The notes below the pieces were generated by a model. The model worked only from the letters and a program-made list of their open reading frames with translations. It was not told the origin of the DNA and ran no database searches. Made by a program: the position numbers and the translations under genes. Shown piece by piece: positions 17,145 to 25,598 of a DNA stretch of 64,000 nt; the first letter of the stretch is position 1; every line of letters begins with the position of its first letter. This DNA comes from Dryocola sp032051265. Lineage in GTDB: Bacteria; Pseudomonadota; Gammaproteobacteria; Enterobacterales; Enterobacteriaceae. The stretch lies in contig DAMBYU010000003.1 of the NCBI GenBank assembly GCA_032051265.1, positions 372,001 through 436,000 on the forward strand, written 5' to 3'.

Positions 17145-18289
17145 CACTCATGACTCTCTTGTGCAAAATCCAGCGCAGCAGGCACCGGAAGGTTCTGTGG
17201 TTTTTTCGGTGCAATACCGCCGGCCAGCCGCCAGCGTCGCAGGCCATAAACCCAGGCGAGGACTTCGGCGACGGCGCTGTACAGTTCGGTTGGAATAGGG
17301 TGACCAATTTCGCAGTGGCGATAGAGCGCACGGGCAAGCGGCGGCGCTTCAAGCATGGGAATGGCATGCTTTTGCGCCTCTGTCCGAATACGTAACGCCA
17401 TTTCTCCCGCTCCTTTAGCCAGCACGAGCGGAGCAGTAGCACCGCCTTCTTTGTAGCTCAGGGCTATGGAGTAGTGCGTCGGGTTATTCACAATCACATC
17501 GGCATTTTGTACATCGGACATCATGCGCTGGCGTGCGGCGGCACGTTGCAGCTGTTTGATGCGGTTTTTTATGTGCGGATCGCCTTCGCTTTGTTTAAAT
17601 TCATCGCGGATTTCCTGGCGGCTCATGCGCAGCTTCTTCAGGTTGCTGAAGATTTGGTAAAACACGTCGTAACCTACCATCGGGATCAGTGCGAGGATGA
17701 CCATCAACAGGCACTGGAAAATGAGGTCGCGCGACTCCCCCAGCCCGTCTGCCAGCGAGCCGTGGCCGAGGGAGATAAAGCGTAACTTGTTATGGTAGAT
17801 AAACAGGGCGCCAGCGCCTCCCACCAGCGCGACTTTTAGTATGCCTTTGACTAATTCAGAAACCATCTGACCGGAAACCATACGTTTAAGGCCTGGCAGA
17901 GGGTTTATCTTTTTTATGTCGAATTTGAACGACTTACCACCAAGCTGAACGCCCCCCAGCAGCGCGGAGGCGCAGATAGCGGTCAGAAATAGCCCTCCCA
18001 GGATCGGCAATATCGCGCTTGCCGCCATCAGCAACAGCTGGCGAAACTGACGAATCATTGTGGTGGTATCCTGGATCATCATGCGATCGAAGCTCAGCCC
18101 GCTTTGTAACAGCATCGCGAGCTTACGGGCTACCACATCCCCACCAAACAGAATCAAACTCCAGCCAACCAGCAGCATCAGCAATGAGGTCAGCTCCTTG
18201 GAACGAGGGATTTGTCCCTCTTCACGGGCTTTCTCGCGTCGTTGGGGTGTGGGTTCCTCTGTTTTTTCTACATCGCTTTCTTCAGACAT
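17144..18289 (-). CDS. flhB: Flagellar export switch protein FlhB
   Basis: FlhB switches the export apparatus from hook to filament substrates through self-cleavage. The 381-residue protein has an N-terminal EEPTPQRREKAREEGQIPRS motif, four transmembrane segments and the autocleavage site NNPTHYSIAL with Asn269/Pro270 exactly as in Salmonella. The C-terminal cytoplasmic tail is intact. It is first of flhBAE, about 116 bp after cheZ. Confidence 0.96.
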   Translation of the reverse strand: MSEESDVEKTEEPTPQRREKAREEGQIPRSKELTSLLMLLVGWSLILFGGDVVARKLAMLLQSGLSFDRMMIQDTTTMIRQFRQLLLMAASAILPILGGLFLTAICASALLGGVQLGGKSFKFDIKKINPLPGLKRMVSGQMVSELVKGILKVALVGGAGALFIYHNKLRFISLGHGSLADGLGESRDLIFQCLLMVILALIPMVGYDVFYQIFSNLKKLRMSRQEIRDEFKQSEGDPHIKNRIKQLQRAAARQRMMSDVQNADVIVNNPTHYSIALSYKEGGATAPLVLAKGAGEMALRIRTEAQKHAIPMLEAPPLARALYRHCEIGHPIPTELYSAVAEVLAWVYGLRRWRLAGGIAPKKPQNLPVPAALDFAQESHE

Positions 18290-18343
18290 CGACTTTATTT
18301 ATGTTGCGGGCATAGCAAAGCTACGGCGAAGGACTGAACGACG

Positions 18344-18369
18344 ACAGGTTTACTCCATGGGAAACCTGT
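18344..18369 (-). other. Hairpin between cheZ and flhB
   Basis: ACAGGTTT (18344-18351) and AAACCTGT (18362-18369) form a perfect 8-bp stem with a 10-nt loop in the 116-bp gap between the che and flhBAE groups. There is no T-run on the minus strand, so it is not a classic terminator. It may mark an mRNA processing or stability boundary. Confidence 0.4.
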
Positions 18370-18405
18370 GTCAGCACAGCCCGCTCGCAAAATGTAGCAA
18401 GGGGA

Positions 18406-19047
18406 TTAAAAGCCAAGACTGTCAAGCAAGTCGTCAACCTGACCCTGGGTTGCGACAACGCCTGCCCGATTCTGATCGATTTGTGGGCCATTTTTCAGCG
18501 CTTCTTCCTTCACTATCTTTGGTGCAGCCTCTTCTGGCATGTTATCAAGCAGCACATGGATCAGCTCTTTCTCGATGTTTTCGACGAGCCTCATCATGCG
18601 CTGGATAACCTGTCCGGTAAGATCCTGGAAATCCTGTGCCATCATGATCTGCATAAGCTGCTCGTCGGTTTTACTGGCAATACCCGGCGTATCCTGCAGA
18701 AACTGGCGGGTATCCGAAACCAGCTCTTTAGCCATCGGCAGCTCAATAGGATTGGCAAACCATTCGTCCCAGCGTTTGGCAAGCTCGGTGGATTGTTTAC
18801 TTAATGAGTCTTGCAGTGGGCGGGCAACCTCCACGCAGGTTAAGGCGCAGTCCGCCGCCTGGGAGGTTTTCGCCACGACATAAGAGAGTCTGTCGCGAGC
18901 GTCAGGGATAGCATCTGCCGCATCAATAATGATGCGATCCAGGCCAAGGTTGGCCATGCTGTCGTGCAGCAGGCGCGTTAGCTGACCGATTCGCGAGAAA
19001 ATATCTTTGAAATTATCCGCCTGGGGTTGGGGGGTTTGATTATCCAT
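18406..19047 (-). CDS. cheZ: Chemotaxis phosphatase CheZ
   Basis: CheZ dephosphorylates CheY-P and so ends the tumble signal. The 213-residue product matches the E. coli length. The catalytic segment MAQDFQDLTGQVI places Asp142 and Gln146 at the equivalents of E. coli Asp143/Gln147. The C-terminal CheY-tethering tail QVDDLLDSLGF is conserved. It starts 3 bp after the cheY stop. Confidence 0.95.
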   Translation of the reverse strand: MDNQTPQPQADNFKDIFSRIGQLTRLLHDSMANLGLDRIIIDAADAIPDARDRLSYVVAKTSQAADCALTCVEVARPLQDSLSKQSTELAKRWDEWFANPIELPMAKELVSDTRQFLQDTPGIASKTDEQLMQIMMAQDFQDLTGQVIQRMMRLVENIEKELIHVLLDNMPEEAAPKIVKEEALKNGPQIDQNRAGVVATQGQVDDLLDSLGF

Positions 19048-19050
19048 GAT

Positions 19051-19440
19051 TTACCATCCGAGCTTTTCAAAGACTTTGTTTAGTTTTTCTTCCAGCGTCG
19101 CTGCGGTGAAAGGTTTAACAACGTACCCGCTGGCGCCGGCCTGAGCGGCAGCAATAATGTTTTCTTTTTTCGCCTCAGCCGTCACCATCAGCACCGGCAT
19201 TTTGCTAAGCGCGGCATCTTTACGAATGGCAGACAACAGCTCCAGGCCATCCATATTGGGCATGTTCCAGTCAGTTATCACAAAGTCGAAGGCCGATTCC
19301 CGCAGGCGGGAGAGCGCGTCCTGACCATCTTCGGCTTCTTCAACGTTGTTAAAATCCAGATCTTTTAAAAGGTTACGCACAATACGGCGCATGGTAGCGA
19401 AGTCGTCAACGACTAAAAAACGCAAGTTTTTATCTGCCAT
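19051..19440 (-). CDS. cheY: Chemotaxis response regulator CheY
   Basis: CheY-P binds FliM and switches the motor to clockwise rotation. This single receiver domain of 129 residues has Asp12/Asp13 (VVDDFATMRR), phosphorylated Asp57 (VITDWNMPNMDG), Thr87 and Lys109 (VVKPF), all at the E. coli positions. It lies between cheB and cheZ. Confidence 0.97.
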   Translation of the reverse strand: MADKNLRFLVVDDFATMRRIVRNLLKDLDFNNVEEAEDGQDALSRLRESAFDFVITDWNMPNMDGLELLSAIRKDAALSKMPVLMVTAEAKKENIIAAAQAGASGYVVKPFTAATLEEKLNKVFEKLGW

Positions 19441-19496
19441 GTTAATTCCTGGTAGGTTTAAATCCCTCTACGGGGTAAGTTAGTAAGCTGTTGAAT

Positions 19497-20543
19497 TTAA
19501 ATTCGCCGTGCCTGACCGGTCACGTTGTTCAACATGTGCTGGGCTATCTCGCCGAGGTCAACAACCTCTGCGGCGGCACCAAGCGCAATCGCCTCTCTTG
19601 GCATCCCGAATACCACGCAGGTCTTTTCGCTTTGCGCGAGGGTATGGGCGCCTGCTTTGCGCATCTCCAGTAACCCATGTGCGCCATCGTTACCCATCCC
19701 GGTTAGGATTGAGCCCACGGCATTTTTACCGGCACAAATTGCCACCGATTTAAACAACACATCTACCGACGGGCGGTGGCGATTAACCGGTGGGCTATCG
19801 TTAAGCTTGACGTGATAATTAGCCCCGCTGCGCACCAGCTCCATATGAACCGCACCCGGTGCAATATAGGCGTGGCCGGGCAGCACGCGATCGCCATCTT
19901 CAGCTTCTTTCACCGCTATTTCGCAAATCTTGTCGAGCCGCTCGGCAAAGGAACGGGTAAAGCCCGGGGGCATATGCTGGGTGATGACAACGCCGGGGCA
20001 GGTGCGAGGCAGCAGCGTCAGCACCTGGCGCAACGCCTCGGTACCACCGGTTGACGAGCCGATAGCGAAGATTTTCTCGCTGCCTACCAGCGGGCTGGAG
20101 ATGATTTTCGGCAGCGCCTTGTGACGATCGTGACGGTAGACCTGCGCCTTTGAAGCGGTACGGATCTTCTCGGCGATAAGCTCGCTGTACTTCACCATGC
20201 CCTCTTTCAATCCCATTTGTGGCTTGGTGACAAAATCCACCGCGCCCATCTCAAGCGCGCTAAGGGTGATTTCAGAGCCTTTACTGGTCAGGGAAGAAAC
20301 CATAATCACCGGCATGGGACGCAGACGCATCAGGCGTTCGAGAAAATCCAGTCCGTCCATGCGCGGCATTTCAACGTCCAGCGTCAGCACATCCGGGTTA
20401 AAGCGTTTAACCAAATCACGAGCAATAATCGGATCTGGTGCGGTGGCGACCATTTCCATATCGGGCTGTTGATTGACAATGTCGCTCATGATGTTGCGGA
20501 TGAGCGCCGAATCATCAACACAGAGGACCTTAATCTTGTGCAT
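19497..20543 (-). CDS. cheB: Chemotaxis methylesterase/deamidase CheB
   Basis: CheB-P removes receptor methyl groups and deamidates glutamines, giving adaptation. The 348-residue protein has an N-terminal receiver (Asp10/11, Asp56 in TLDVEMPRMDG) and a C-terminal esterase domain. The triad is Ser164 (AIGSSTGG), His190 (TQHMPPGF) and Asp286 (TGMGNDGAHG), at E. coli numbering. It joins cheR through a TAATG overlap. Confidence 0.96.
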   Translation of the reverse strand: MHKIKVLCVDDSALIRNIMSDIVNQQPDMEMVATAPDPIIARDLVKRFNPDVLTLDVEMPRMDGLDFLERLMRLRPMPVIMVSSLTSKGSEITLSALEMGAVDFVTKPQMGLKEGMVKYSELIAEKIRTASKAQVYRHDRHKALPKIISSPLVGSEKIFAIGSSTGGTEALRQVLTLLPRTCPGVVITQHMPPGFTRSFAERLDKICEIAVKEAEDGDRVLPGHAYIAPGAVHMELVRSGANYHVKLNDSPPVNRHRPSVDVLFKSVAICAGKNAVGSILTGMGNDGAHGLLEMRKAGAHTLAQSEKTCVVFGMPREAIALGAAAEVVDLGEIAQHMLNNVTGQARRI

Positions 20544-21409
20544 TATTTATCCTGTGCCAGGGTGTAAACTGACTGACCGCGAAGGCGGAATGGGCCGTTT
20601 GTCGTGCCAAAGTGTTCAGAGTGTCCGGCAAACAAAACGCCGCCAGGTTTCAACAGGTTAGCGAAGCGCTTCAGCAGGGTTTCCTGTGTCTTTTGGTCAA
20701 AATAGATCATCACATTGCGACAGAAAATGGCGTCGAACGGTGCCGGGATATCCCATTTCGCATCCAGCAGATTGAGTTGCTGGTAGTGAATAGTATCGAG
20801 CAGTTCTTTTCGCACTTTGACGAGGTTTTGCTGTTCACCGGTGCCGCGCAGAAAATAGTTCTTTTTTTGCTCAGCGGTGAGATTGTCGAGATCGGATAAG
20901 CGATAGACGCCAGCCGAGGCTTTGGCTAGCACTTCGGTATCGATATCCGTAGCCCAGATACGCGGATTAAGCGTGTTGCGTCCCAGAGCTTCCTCTAAAG
21001 TGATGGCGATGGAATAAGGCTCTTCACCAGTAGAGGAGGCGGTGCACCAGACTTTATAACCTCCGCTTCCCTTACGAGCGATCGCATGTTCAGCAAGCAC
21101 AGGGAAGTGATAGGCCTCTCTGAAAAAAGAGGTCAGGTTGGTGGTCAGGGCATTAATAAATGCCTGCCATTCACTGCTGTTTGGATTCGATTCCAGCAGT
21201 TTTAAATAGTCGCTGAAATGCGATATATTCAGTTCACGTAAACGTCTGGATAGACGATTATAAACCATGTCGCGTTTCTGACTGCTTAGCACAATTCCCG
21301 CTCGCTGATAAATTAGCTGGCTAACCGTTTCCAGTTCTTTATCTGAGATCCCTGCCTGAATGCGAATAGCTGCGTTGTTCATCAGACTAACGTCGCGCTC
21401 CATACTCAT
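20543..21409 (-). CDS. cheR: Chemotaxis receptor methyltransferase CheR
   Basis: CheR transfers methyl groups from S-adenosylmethionine to receptor glutamates. The start at 21409 (MSMERDVS) is chosen because AAGG lies 9 nt upstream; ATGs at 21418 and 21403 are alternatives. The 288-residue product has the N-terminal helical domain (SQLIYQRAGIVLSSQKRDMV) and the SAM-binding domain (CTASSTGEEPYSIAITLEE, FDAIFCRNVMIYFD). It heads cheRBYZ, with no receptor gene in front of it, unlike E. coli, where tar-tap precede. Confidence 0.94.
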   Translation of the reverse strand: MSMERDVSLMNNAAIRIQAGISDKELETVSQLIYQRAGIVLSSQKRDMVYNRLSRRLRELNISHFSDYLKLLESNPNSSEWQAFINALTTNLTSFFREAYHFPVLAEHAIARKGSGGYKVWCTASSTGEEPYSIAITLEEALGRNTLNPRIWATDIDTEVLAKASAGVYRLSDLDNLTAEQKKNYFLRGTGEQQNLVKVRKELLDTIHYQQLNLLDAKWDIPAPFDAIFCRNVMIYFDQKTQETLLKRFANLLKPGGVLFAGHSEHFGTTNGPFRLRGQSVYTLAQDK

Positions 21410-21590
21410 ATATAACATCCTTGCGACGTATATTTGTTGGTTAAGATGATATGTCTACCCGGCAAGTATTTTTTAATAAAATACTGAGTACTATTCTCAA
21501 ACGGGTAAGCATTTATTATTTCAGACCTGCCCGGTGATGACGACAAGGCAGTCCTTGTGATAATGGCCATGATTAATCCATTGGCCGGAT

Positions 21591-21926
21591 TTATACCGCC
21601 ATATTCATGATTTCCTGATAGGCGCTGACCATTTTATTGCGCACCTGTATGCCCATATTCAGCGCTACTGAAGACTTTTGCAATGAGAGCATCACATCAT
21701 TAAGGCCAATGTCCGCGGCGCCAGTCATATAATTTTCTGCCTGGGAGCGGGCAGACGTTTGCATCTGACTGATGCCATTTATGCTATTAAATAACAGTGA
21801 GGAAAATGAAACGTCATCGGCATTGTTTTGTTTATCAGACAACGTATTTCCGTTTGTCACTCCGGAGATTTGCCTGGACTGAAACTGAATTTGTTCCAGA
21901 ACACTACTCATTGATTGAATAGACAT
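21591..21926 (-). CDS. fliE: Flagellar MS ring-rod junction protein FliE
   Basis: FliE joins the MS ring to the proximal rod and is among the first exported proteins. The 111-residue product (E. coli 104) has the family C-terminal segment LNDVMLSLQKSSVALNMGIQ then VRNKMVSAYQEIMNM. It is divergent from fliF, as in E. coli, and on the same strand as cheR, which starts 182 bp downstream, so it may lead the che transcript. Confidence 0.93.
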   Translation of the reverse strand: MSIQSMSSVLEQIQFQSRQISGVTNGNTLSDKQNNADDVSFSSLLFNSINGISQMQTSARSQAENYMTGAADIGLNDVMLSLQKSSVALNMGIQVRNKMVSAYQEIMNMAV

Positions 21927-22208
21927 TAATTGTTCCTGTTAATTTGGCAATAAACGGTGGTTATTTGATTGCTGTTGCCTTTATTAAGGTTAGCCTAGCA
22001 TGATATTCAGAAATCAGGATAACGCGATAAGCTGACGGAAATTTCAGTTTATTGGAGCTTAAGAAAAATCCTGGATGACACATAATACGCGACTGAAATT
22101 CAGTAGCTATGAAGGATCGCCTGCTGTTTTTCTTTGGACCTCTAACCGGAGTGCTGATTCGCAATATTGCGTACACATTGCGTCATTTATTTTTTACAGG
22201 ACTACGGC
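21927..22208. promoter_or_regulatory. fliE/fliF divergent control region
   Basis: These 282 bp separate two operons that FlhDC activates in other enterics. A perfect odd dyad ACTGAA-A-TTCAGT (22092-22104) and a related GGAAATTTCAG element (about 22037-22048) are the only symmetrical signals. They are candidate activator contacts, but I could not match them confidently to an FlhDC box. Confidence 0.35.
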
Positions 22209-23912
22209 ATGAATGCCACCACAAACGGTATTAAAAGTAACAATACAACGACTCTGATAGCAGCCTTTGAGCGTATTCGTGCTAATCCAAAAATTGCTCT
22301 GCTTGTCTCTGCGGCGGCGGCCATTTCGCTTATCGTCGCGCTTGTTCTCTGGGCGCAGACGCCGAGCTATCGCGTGCTATACAGCAACATCAGCGATCAG
22401 GATGGAGGAGCCATTGTAGCCCAGCTGACACAGATGAATGTGCCCTATCGTTTTGACGAGCGTGGCGGTGCGATTATGGTTCCAGCAGATCAGATCTATG
22501 AGGCGCGCCTTAAGCTTGCACAGCTTGGTTTACCCAAAGGCGGGGCCGTAGGTTTTGAGCTACTGGACCAGGAAAAATTTGGTATCAGCCAGTTCAGCGA
22601 ACAGGTTAACTATCAGCGTGCGCTGGAAGGGGAGCTGTCGCGCACTATTGAAACTTTAGGTTCGGTTCGCAGCGCTCGCGTGCACCTTGCCATGCCAAAA
22701 CCTTCGCTGTTTGTTCGCGATGAAAAACAGCCTTCAGCATCCGTGACGGTGCATCTGGATAATGGCCGCACCATGGACTCAAGCCAGGTGAATGCGATTT
22801 CCTGGTTAATTTCCAGCGCCGTTCCAGGTCTGAATGCCGATCTGGTGACAATCGTGGATCAGACGGGTCGCCTGCTGTCGCAACAGGGCGGCCAGGCTCA
22901 GCAAACCACTCGCCTGAAATACATCAGCGAAGTGGAGGCAGATTTTCAGCGCCGTATCCAGGCCATTCTTACGCCCATTGTAGGCAGCCAGAACGTGCGT
23001 GCCCAGGTTACAGCGCAGATTGATTTTACGACTCATGAGCAGACTGCCGAGCAGTTCCAGCCTAACTCAGCGCCGGAAAAAATGGCTATCCGCAGCCGTC
23101 AGACCAGCGACTCAGAGCAGGGTGGCAAAAATAGTAACGGAGGCGTGCCGGGTGCGCTGAGTAATCAACCACCAACGCCTGCTACCGCGCCGTTAACTCA
23201 GCCTCCAGGTACGGCTAATCAGGCGCAAGGGAGCACCGGGAACGCTAACAATAAGCCCGCCGCCGCCGGAACTAACGAAGCCGTGGTAACCATTCCGTTT
23301 AATTCAAACAAGGATGCCACTACCAACTACGAGCTTGACCGCACGCTGACACACATTAAGCGCAGTACAGGCACCATTGAGCGCTTGTCGGTTGCGGTAG
23401 TGGTAAACCATTTGCTGGATAAAGAGGGCAAGCCGGCACCTTTAGCTAAAGAGCAGATGGATCAGATAGCCGCGCTGGTGAAAGAGGCTGTCGGCTATTC
23501 CGAAGCGCGTGGCGACACGCTGAATATTGTCAACTCAGCCTTTAGTAATGCGGATGACGACGAGGTGCTGCCGCTGTGGAAACAGCCGGAAATTATTCAC
23601 CTGATGCTGGCTGCGGCCCGTTATCTGCTGATTGGTATCGTGGCTTGGGTGCTGTGGCGTAAAGCTGTGCAACCCGCCTGGATGCGTCATCAGGAACTGG
23701 CGTTACAGCGGCTGGAACTGGAGAAAGAGGCCCGTCAGGCCAAGCTGGATGAGCTGACTCGTAAGAACGAGAGCTCCGCAAAAGCGAAGGCTCAGGCGCG
23801 CATTGACGTTGAACTGAATACGCAGCATCTGCGTGAAATGGCGGAGAACGGTCCGCAGGTTATTGCGCTTGTCTTGCGCCAATGGTTGAACAAGGAGCTT
23901 ACCGGAAAATGA
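22209..23912 (+). CDS. fliF: Flagellar MS-ring protein FliF
   Basis: FliF builds the membrane/supramembrane ring that seeds the basal body. The start at 22209 (MNATTNGIKS) follows CAGGAC; an upstream in-frame ATG has no family counterpart. The 567-residue protein has a transmembrane helix at about 34-54 and ring-building motifs such as LPKGGAVGFELLDQEKFGIS and YQRALEGELSRTIETLGSV. A long proline/glutamine/alanine-rich periplasmic loop spans about 300-360, with a second transmembrane helix near 470. The FliG-binding C-terminus follows. It overlaps fliG by 4 bp. Confidence 0.96.
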   Translation: MNATTNGIKSNNTTTLIAAFERIRANPKIALLVSAAAAISLIVALVLWAQTPSYRVLYSNISDQDGGAIVAQLTQMNVPYRFDERGGAIMVPADQIYEARLKLAQLGLPKGGAVGFELLDQEKFGISQFSEQVNYQRALEGELSRTIETLGSVRSARVHLAMPKPSLFVRDEKQPSASVTVHLDNGRTMDSSQVNAISWLISSAVPGLNADLVTIVDQTGRLLSQQGGQAQQTTRLKYISEVEADFQRRIQAILTPIVGSQNVRAQVTAQIDFTTHEQTAEQFQPNSAPEKMAIRSRQTSDSEQGGKNSNGGVPGALSNQPPTPATAPLTQPPGTANQAQGSTGNANNKPAAAGTNEAVVTIPFNSNKDATTNYELDRTLTHIKRSTGTIERLSVAVVVNHLLDKEGKPAPLAKEQMDQIAALVKEAVGYSEARGDTLNIVNSAFSNADDDEVLPLWKQPEIIHLMLAAARYLLIGIVAWVLWRKAVQPAWMRHQELALQRLELEKEARQAKLDELTRKNESSAKAKAQARIDVELNTQHLREMAENGPQVIALVLRQWLNKELTGK

Positions 23913-24895
23913 ATGCCGCAGAGAAAAGTGCAATAGTCATGCTGACGCTTGGTGACGAGCGGGCTGCTGAGGTGTTCAAACATCTGTCCACCCAGGAAGT
24001 GACCAGGATAAGCTCGGCGATGGTTAGCATGAGTGCGTTTAGCCACGATCAGCTTTCCAGCGTGCTTAAAGAGTTTCAAAGAGACTCCAGCGAAGTGGCT
24101 ACGCTCAGTCTTGATACCAATGAATACTTGCGCAGCGTGCTGGTGAAAGCGCTGGGTGAAGAGCGTGCTTCAAGCCTGCTGGAAGATCTGCTGGATACCC
24201 AGGACGGTAATAACGGCATCGAAACGCTCAACTTCATGGAGCCGGTGTCGGTTTACGACCTTATTCGTGACGAGCATCCGCAGATTATTGCCACCATTAT
24301 TGTGCATCTGAAACGCAACCAGGCGGCCGACGTGCTGGCGAAATTCGATGAACGCGAGCGTAACGACATCATGCTGCGTATCGCCACTTTTGGCGGCGTA
24401 CAGCCCGCGGCGCTTCACGAGTTGACCGAAGTTCTCAACAACCTGTTGCATGGTCAAAACCTCAAACGCAGCAAAATGGGCGGCGTGCGTCCTGCGGCTG
24501 AAATTCTCAACCTGATGAAGTCCCAGCAGGAAGATGCGGCTATCGCAGCGGTGCGCGAATTTGACCATGAGCTGGCACAGAAAATCATTGATGAGATGTT
24601 CCTGTTTGAAAATCTGATTGCGATAGAAGACCGTAGCATTCAGCGTATCCTGCAGGAGATTGATAACGAAGCGCTGATCATTGCGCTTAAAGGAGCAGAA
24701 CAGCCGCTGCGCGACAAATTCTTCCGCAATATGTCCAAGCGCCAGGCGGATATTATGGTGGAAGATCTCAATTCTCGCGGCCCGGTGCGCATGTCTCAGG
24801 TAGAAGCCGAACAGAAGAACATCCTGCTGGTGGTACGCCGCTTAGCAGAGAGCGGCGAAGTGGTGCTGGGCGGCGGGGAGGATGTCTATGTCTGA
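23909..24895 (+). CDS. fliG: Flagellar motor switch protein FliG
   Basis: FliG sits on the MS ring and receives torque from MotA. The start at 23909 (MNAAEKSAIVML) overlaps the fliF stop as ATGA; an earlier in-frame ATG lies inside fliF. The 328 residues include the middle-domain signature RDEHPQIIATIIVHLK and the C-terminal charged torque helix AEQPLRDKFFRNMSKRQADI. It overlaps the start of fliH. Confidence 0.96.
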   Translation: MNAAEKSAIVMLTLGDERAAEVFKHLSTQEVTRISSAMVSMSAFSHDQLSSVLKEFQRDSSEVATLSLDTNEYLRSVLVKALGEERASSLLEDLLDTQDGNNGIETLNFMEPVSVYDLIRDEHPQIIATIIVHLKRNQAADVLAKFDERERNDIMLRIATFGGVQPAALHELTEVLNNLLHGQNLKRSKMGGVRPAAEILNLMKSQQEDAAIAAVREFDHELAQKIIDEMFLFENLIAIEDRSIQRILQEIDNEALIIALKGAEQPLRDKFFRNMSKRQADIMVEDLNSRGPVRMSQVEAEQKNILLVVRRLAESGEVVLGGGEDVYV

Positions 24896-25598
24896 TAAAG
24901 AGGCGGCATGGCGACGCTGGCAGCCGGAAGATCTGCTGGCTGACTTTAGCCGCACGGCACATGATTTCCCTGAGCCCGAGGCAACGCCTGGCAATTATCA
25001 ATCTGAAGAACTCCTTCAGGCCGAACTTTCGCGCATCCGCCAACAGGCCGAGCAAAAAGGTTTTGCTCAGGGGCAGGCGCGCGGCTTGGAAGAGGGTAAG
25101 CAGCAGGGCTACCAGGAAGGGCTGACGCTCGGTAAAAAAGAGGGAATCGAACGGGGGCTGGCGGAAGCTAAAGCCCAGCAGGATAAAACTGCCGGGCAGA
25201 TAATCCACCTGTTCGAAGCGTTTAAGGTCGCGCTGGATAATCTCGACAGCGTGATCCCCTCGCGCCTGGTGCAGTTTTCTCTGACGGCGGCACGTTCAGT
25301 CATTGGGAAAAACATTGTTTATGACAACACCATCCTGATTGAGAAAATTAAACAGCTTCTCAAGGAAGATGCGCTGCTGTCCGGCACTATCCAGCTTTGG
25401 GTGAGCGAAGAGGATATGGCCGTGGTCAGTGAACAGCTTAGCCCTACGCTTGCCGCGCTGGGCTGGGAGCTGCTGGTCGATGTGGGTATTCTGCCGGGTG
25501 GCTGTCGTATCACTTCCGCCGAAGGTGAAATTGACGCGACCGTAAGCACCCGTTGGGAAGAACTTTGCCGCCTAAGCCGGGAAGACTACAGCTCATGA
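24888..25598 (+). CDS. fliH: Flagellar export ATPase regulator FliH
   Basis: FliH dimers hold the FliI ATPase at the export gate/C-ring. The ATG at 24888 lies 7 bp after GGGGAG and is preferred to the ATG at 24882. The 236-residue protein has an N-terminal Trp-containing tail (AAWRRWQPEDLLADF). A glycine-repeat helix, about 55-85, carries the GxxxG pattern (QAEQKGFAQGQARGLEEGKQ). The C-terminal FliI-binding domain ends LPGGCRITSAEGEIDATV. It overlaps fliI by ATGA. Confidence 0.93.
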   Translation: MSDKEAAWRRWQPEDLLADFSRTAHDFPEPEATPGNYQSEELLQAELSRIRQQAEQKGFAQGQARGLEEGKQQGYQEGLTLGKKEGIERGLAEAKAQQDKTAGQIIHLFEAFKVALDNLDSVIPSRLVQFSLTAARSVIGKNIVYDNTILIEKIKQLLKEDALLSGTIQLWVSEEDMAVVSEQLSPTLAALGWELLVDVGILPGGCRITSAEGEIDATVSTRWEELCRLSREDYSS

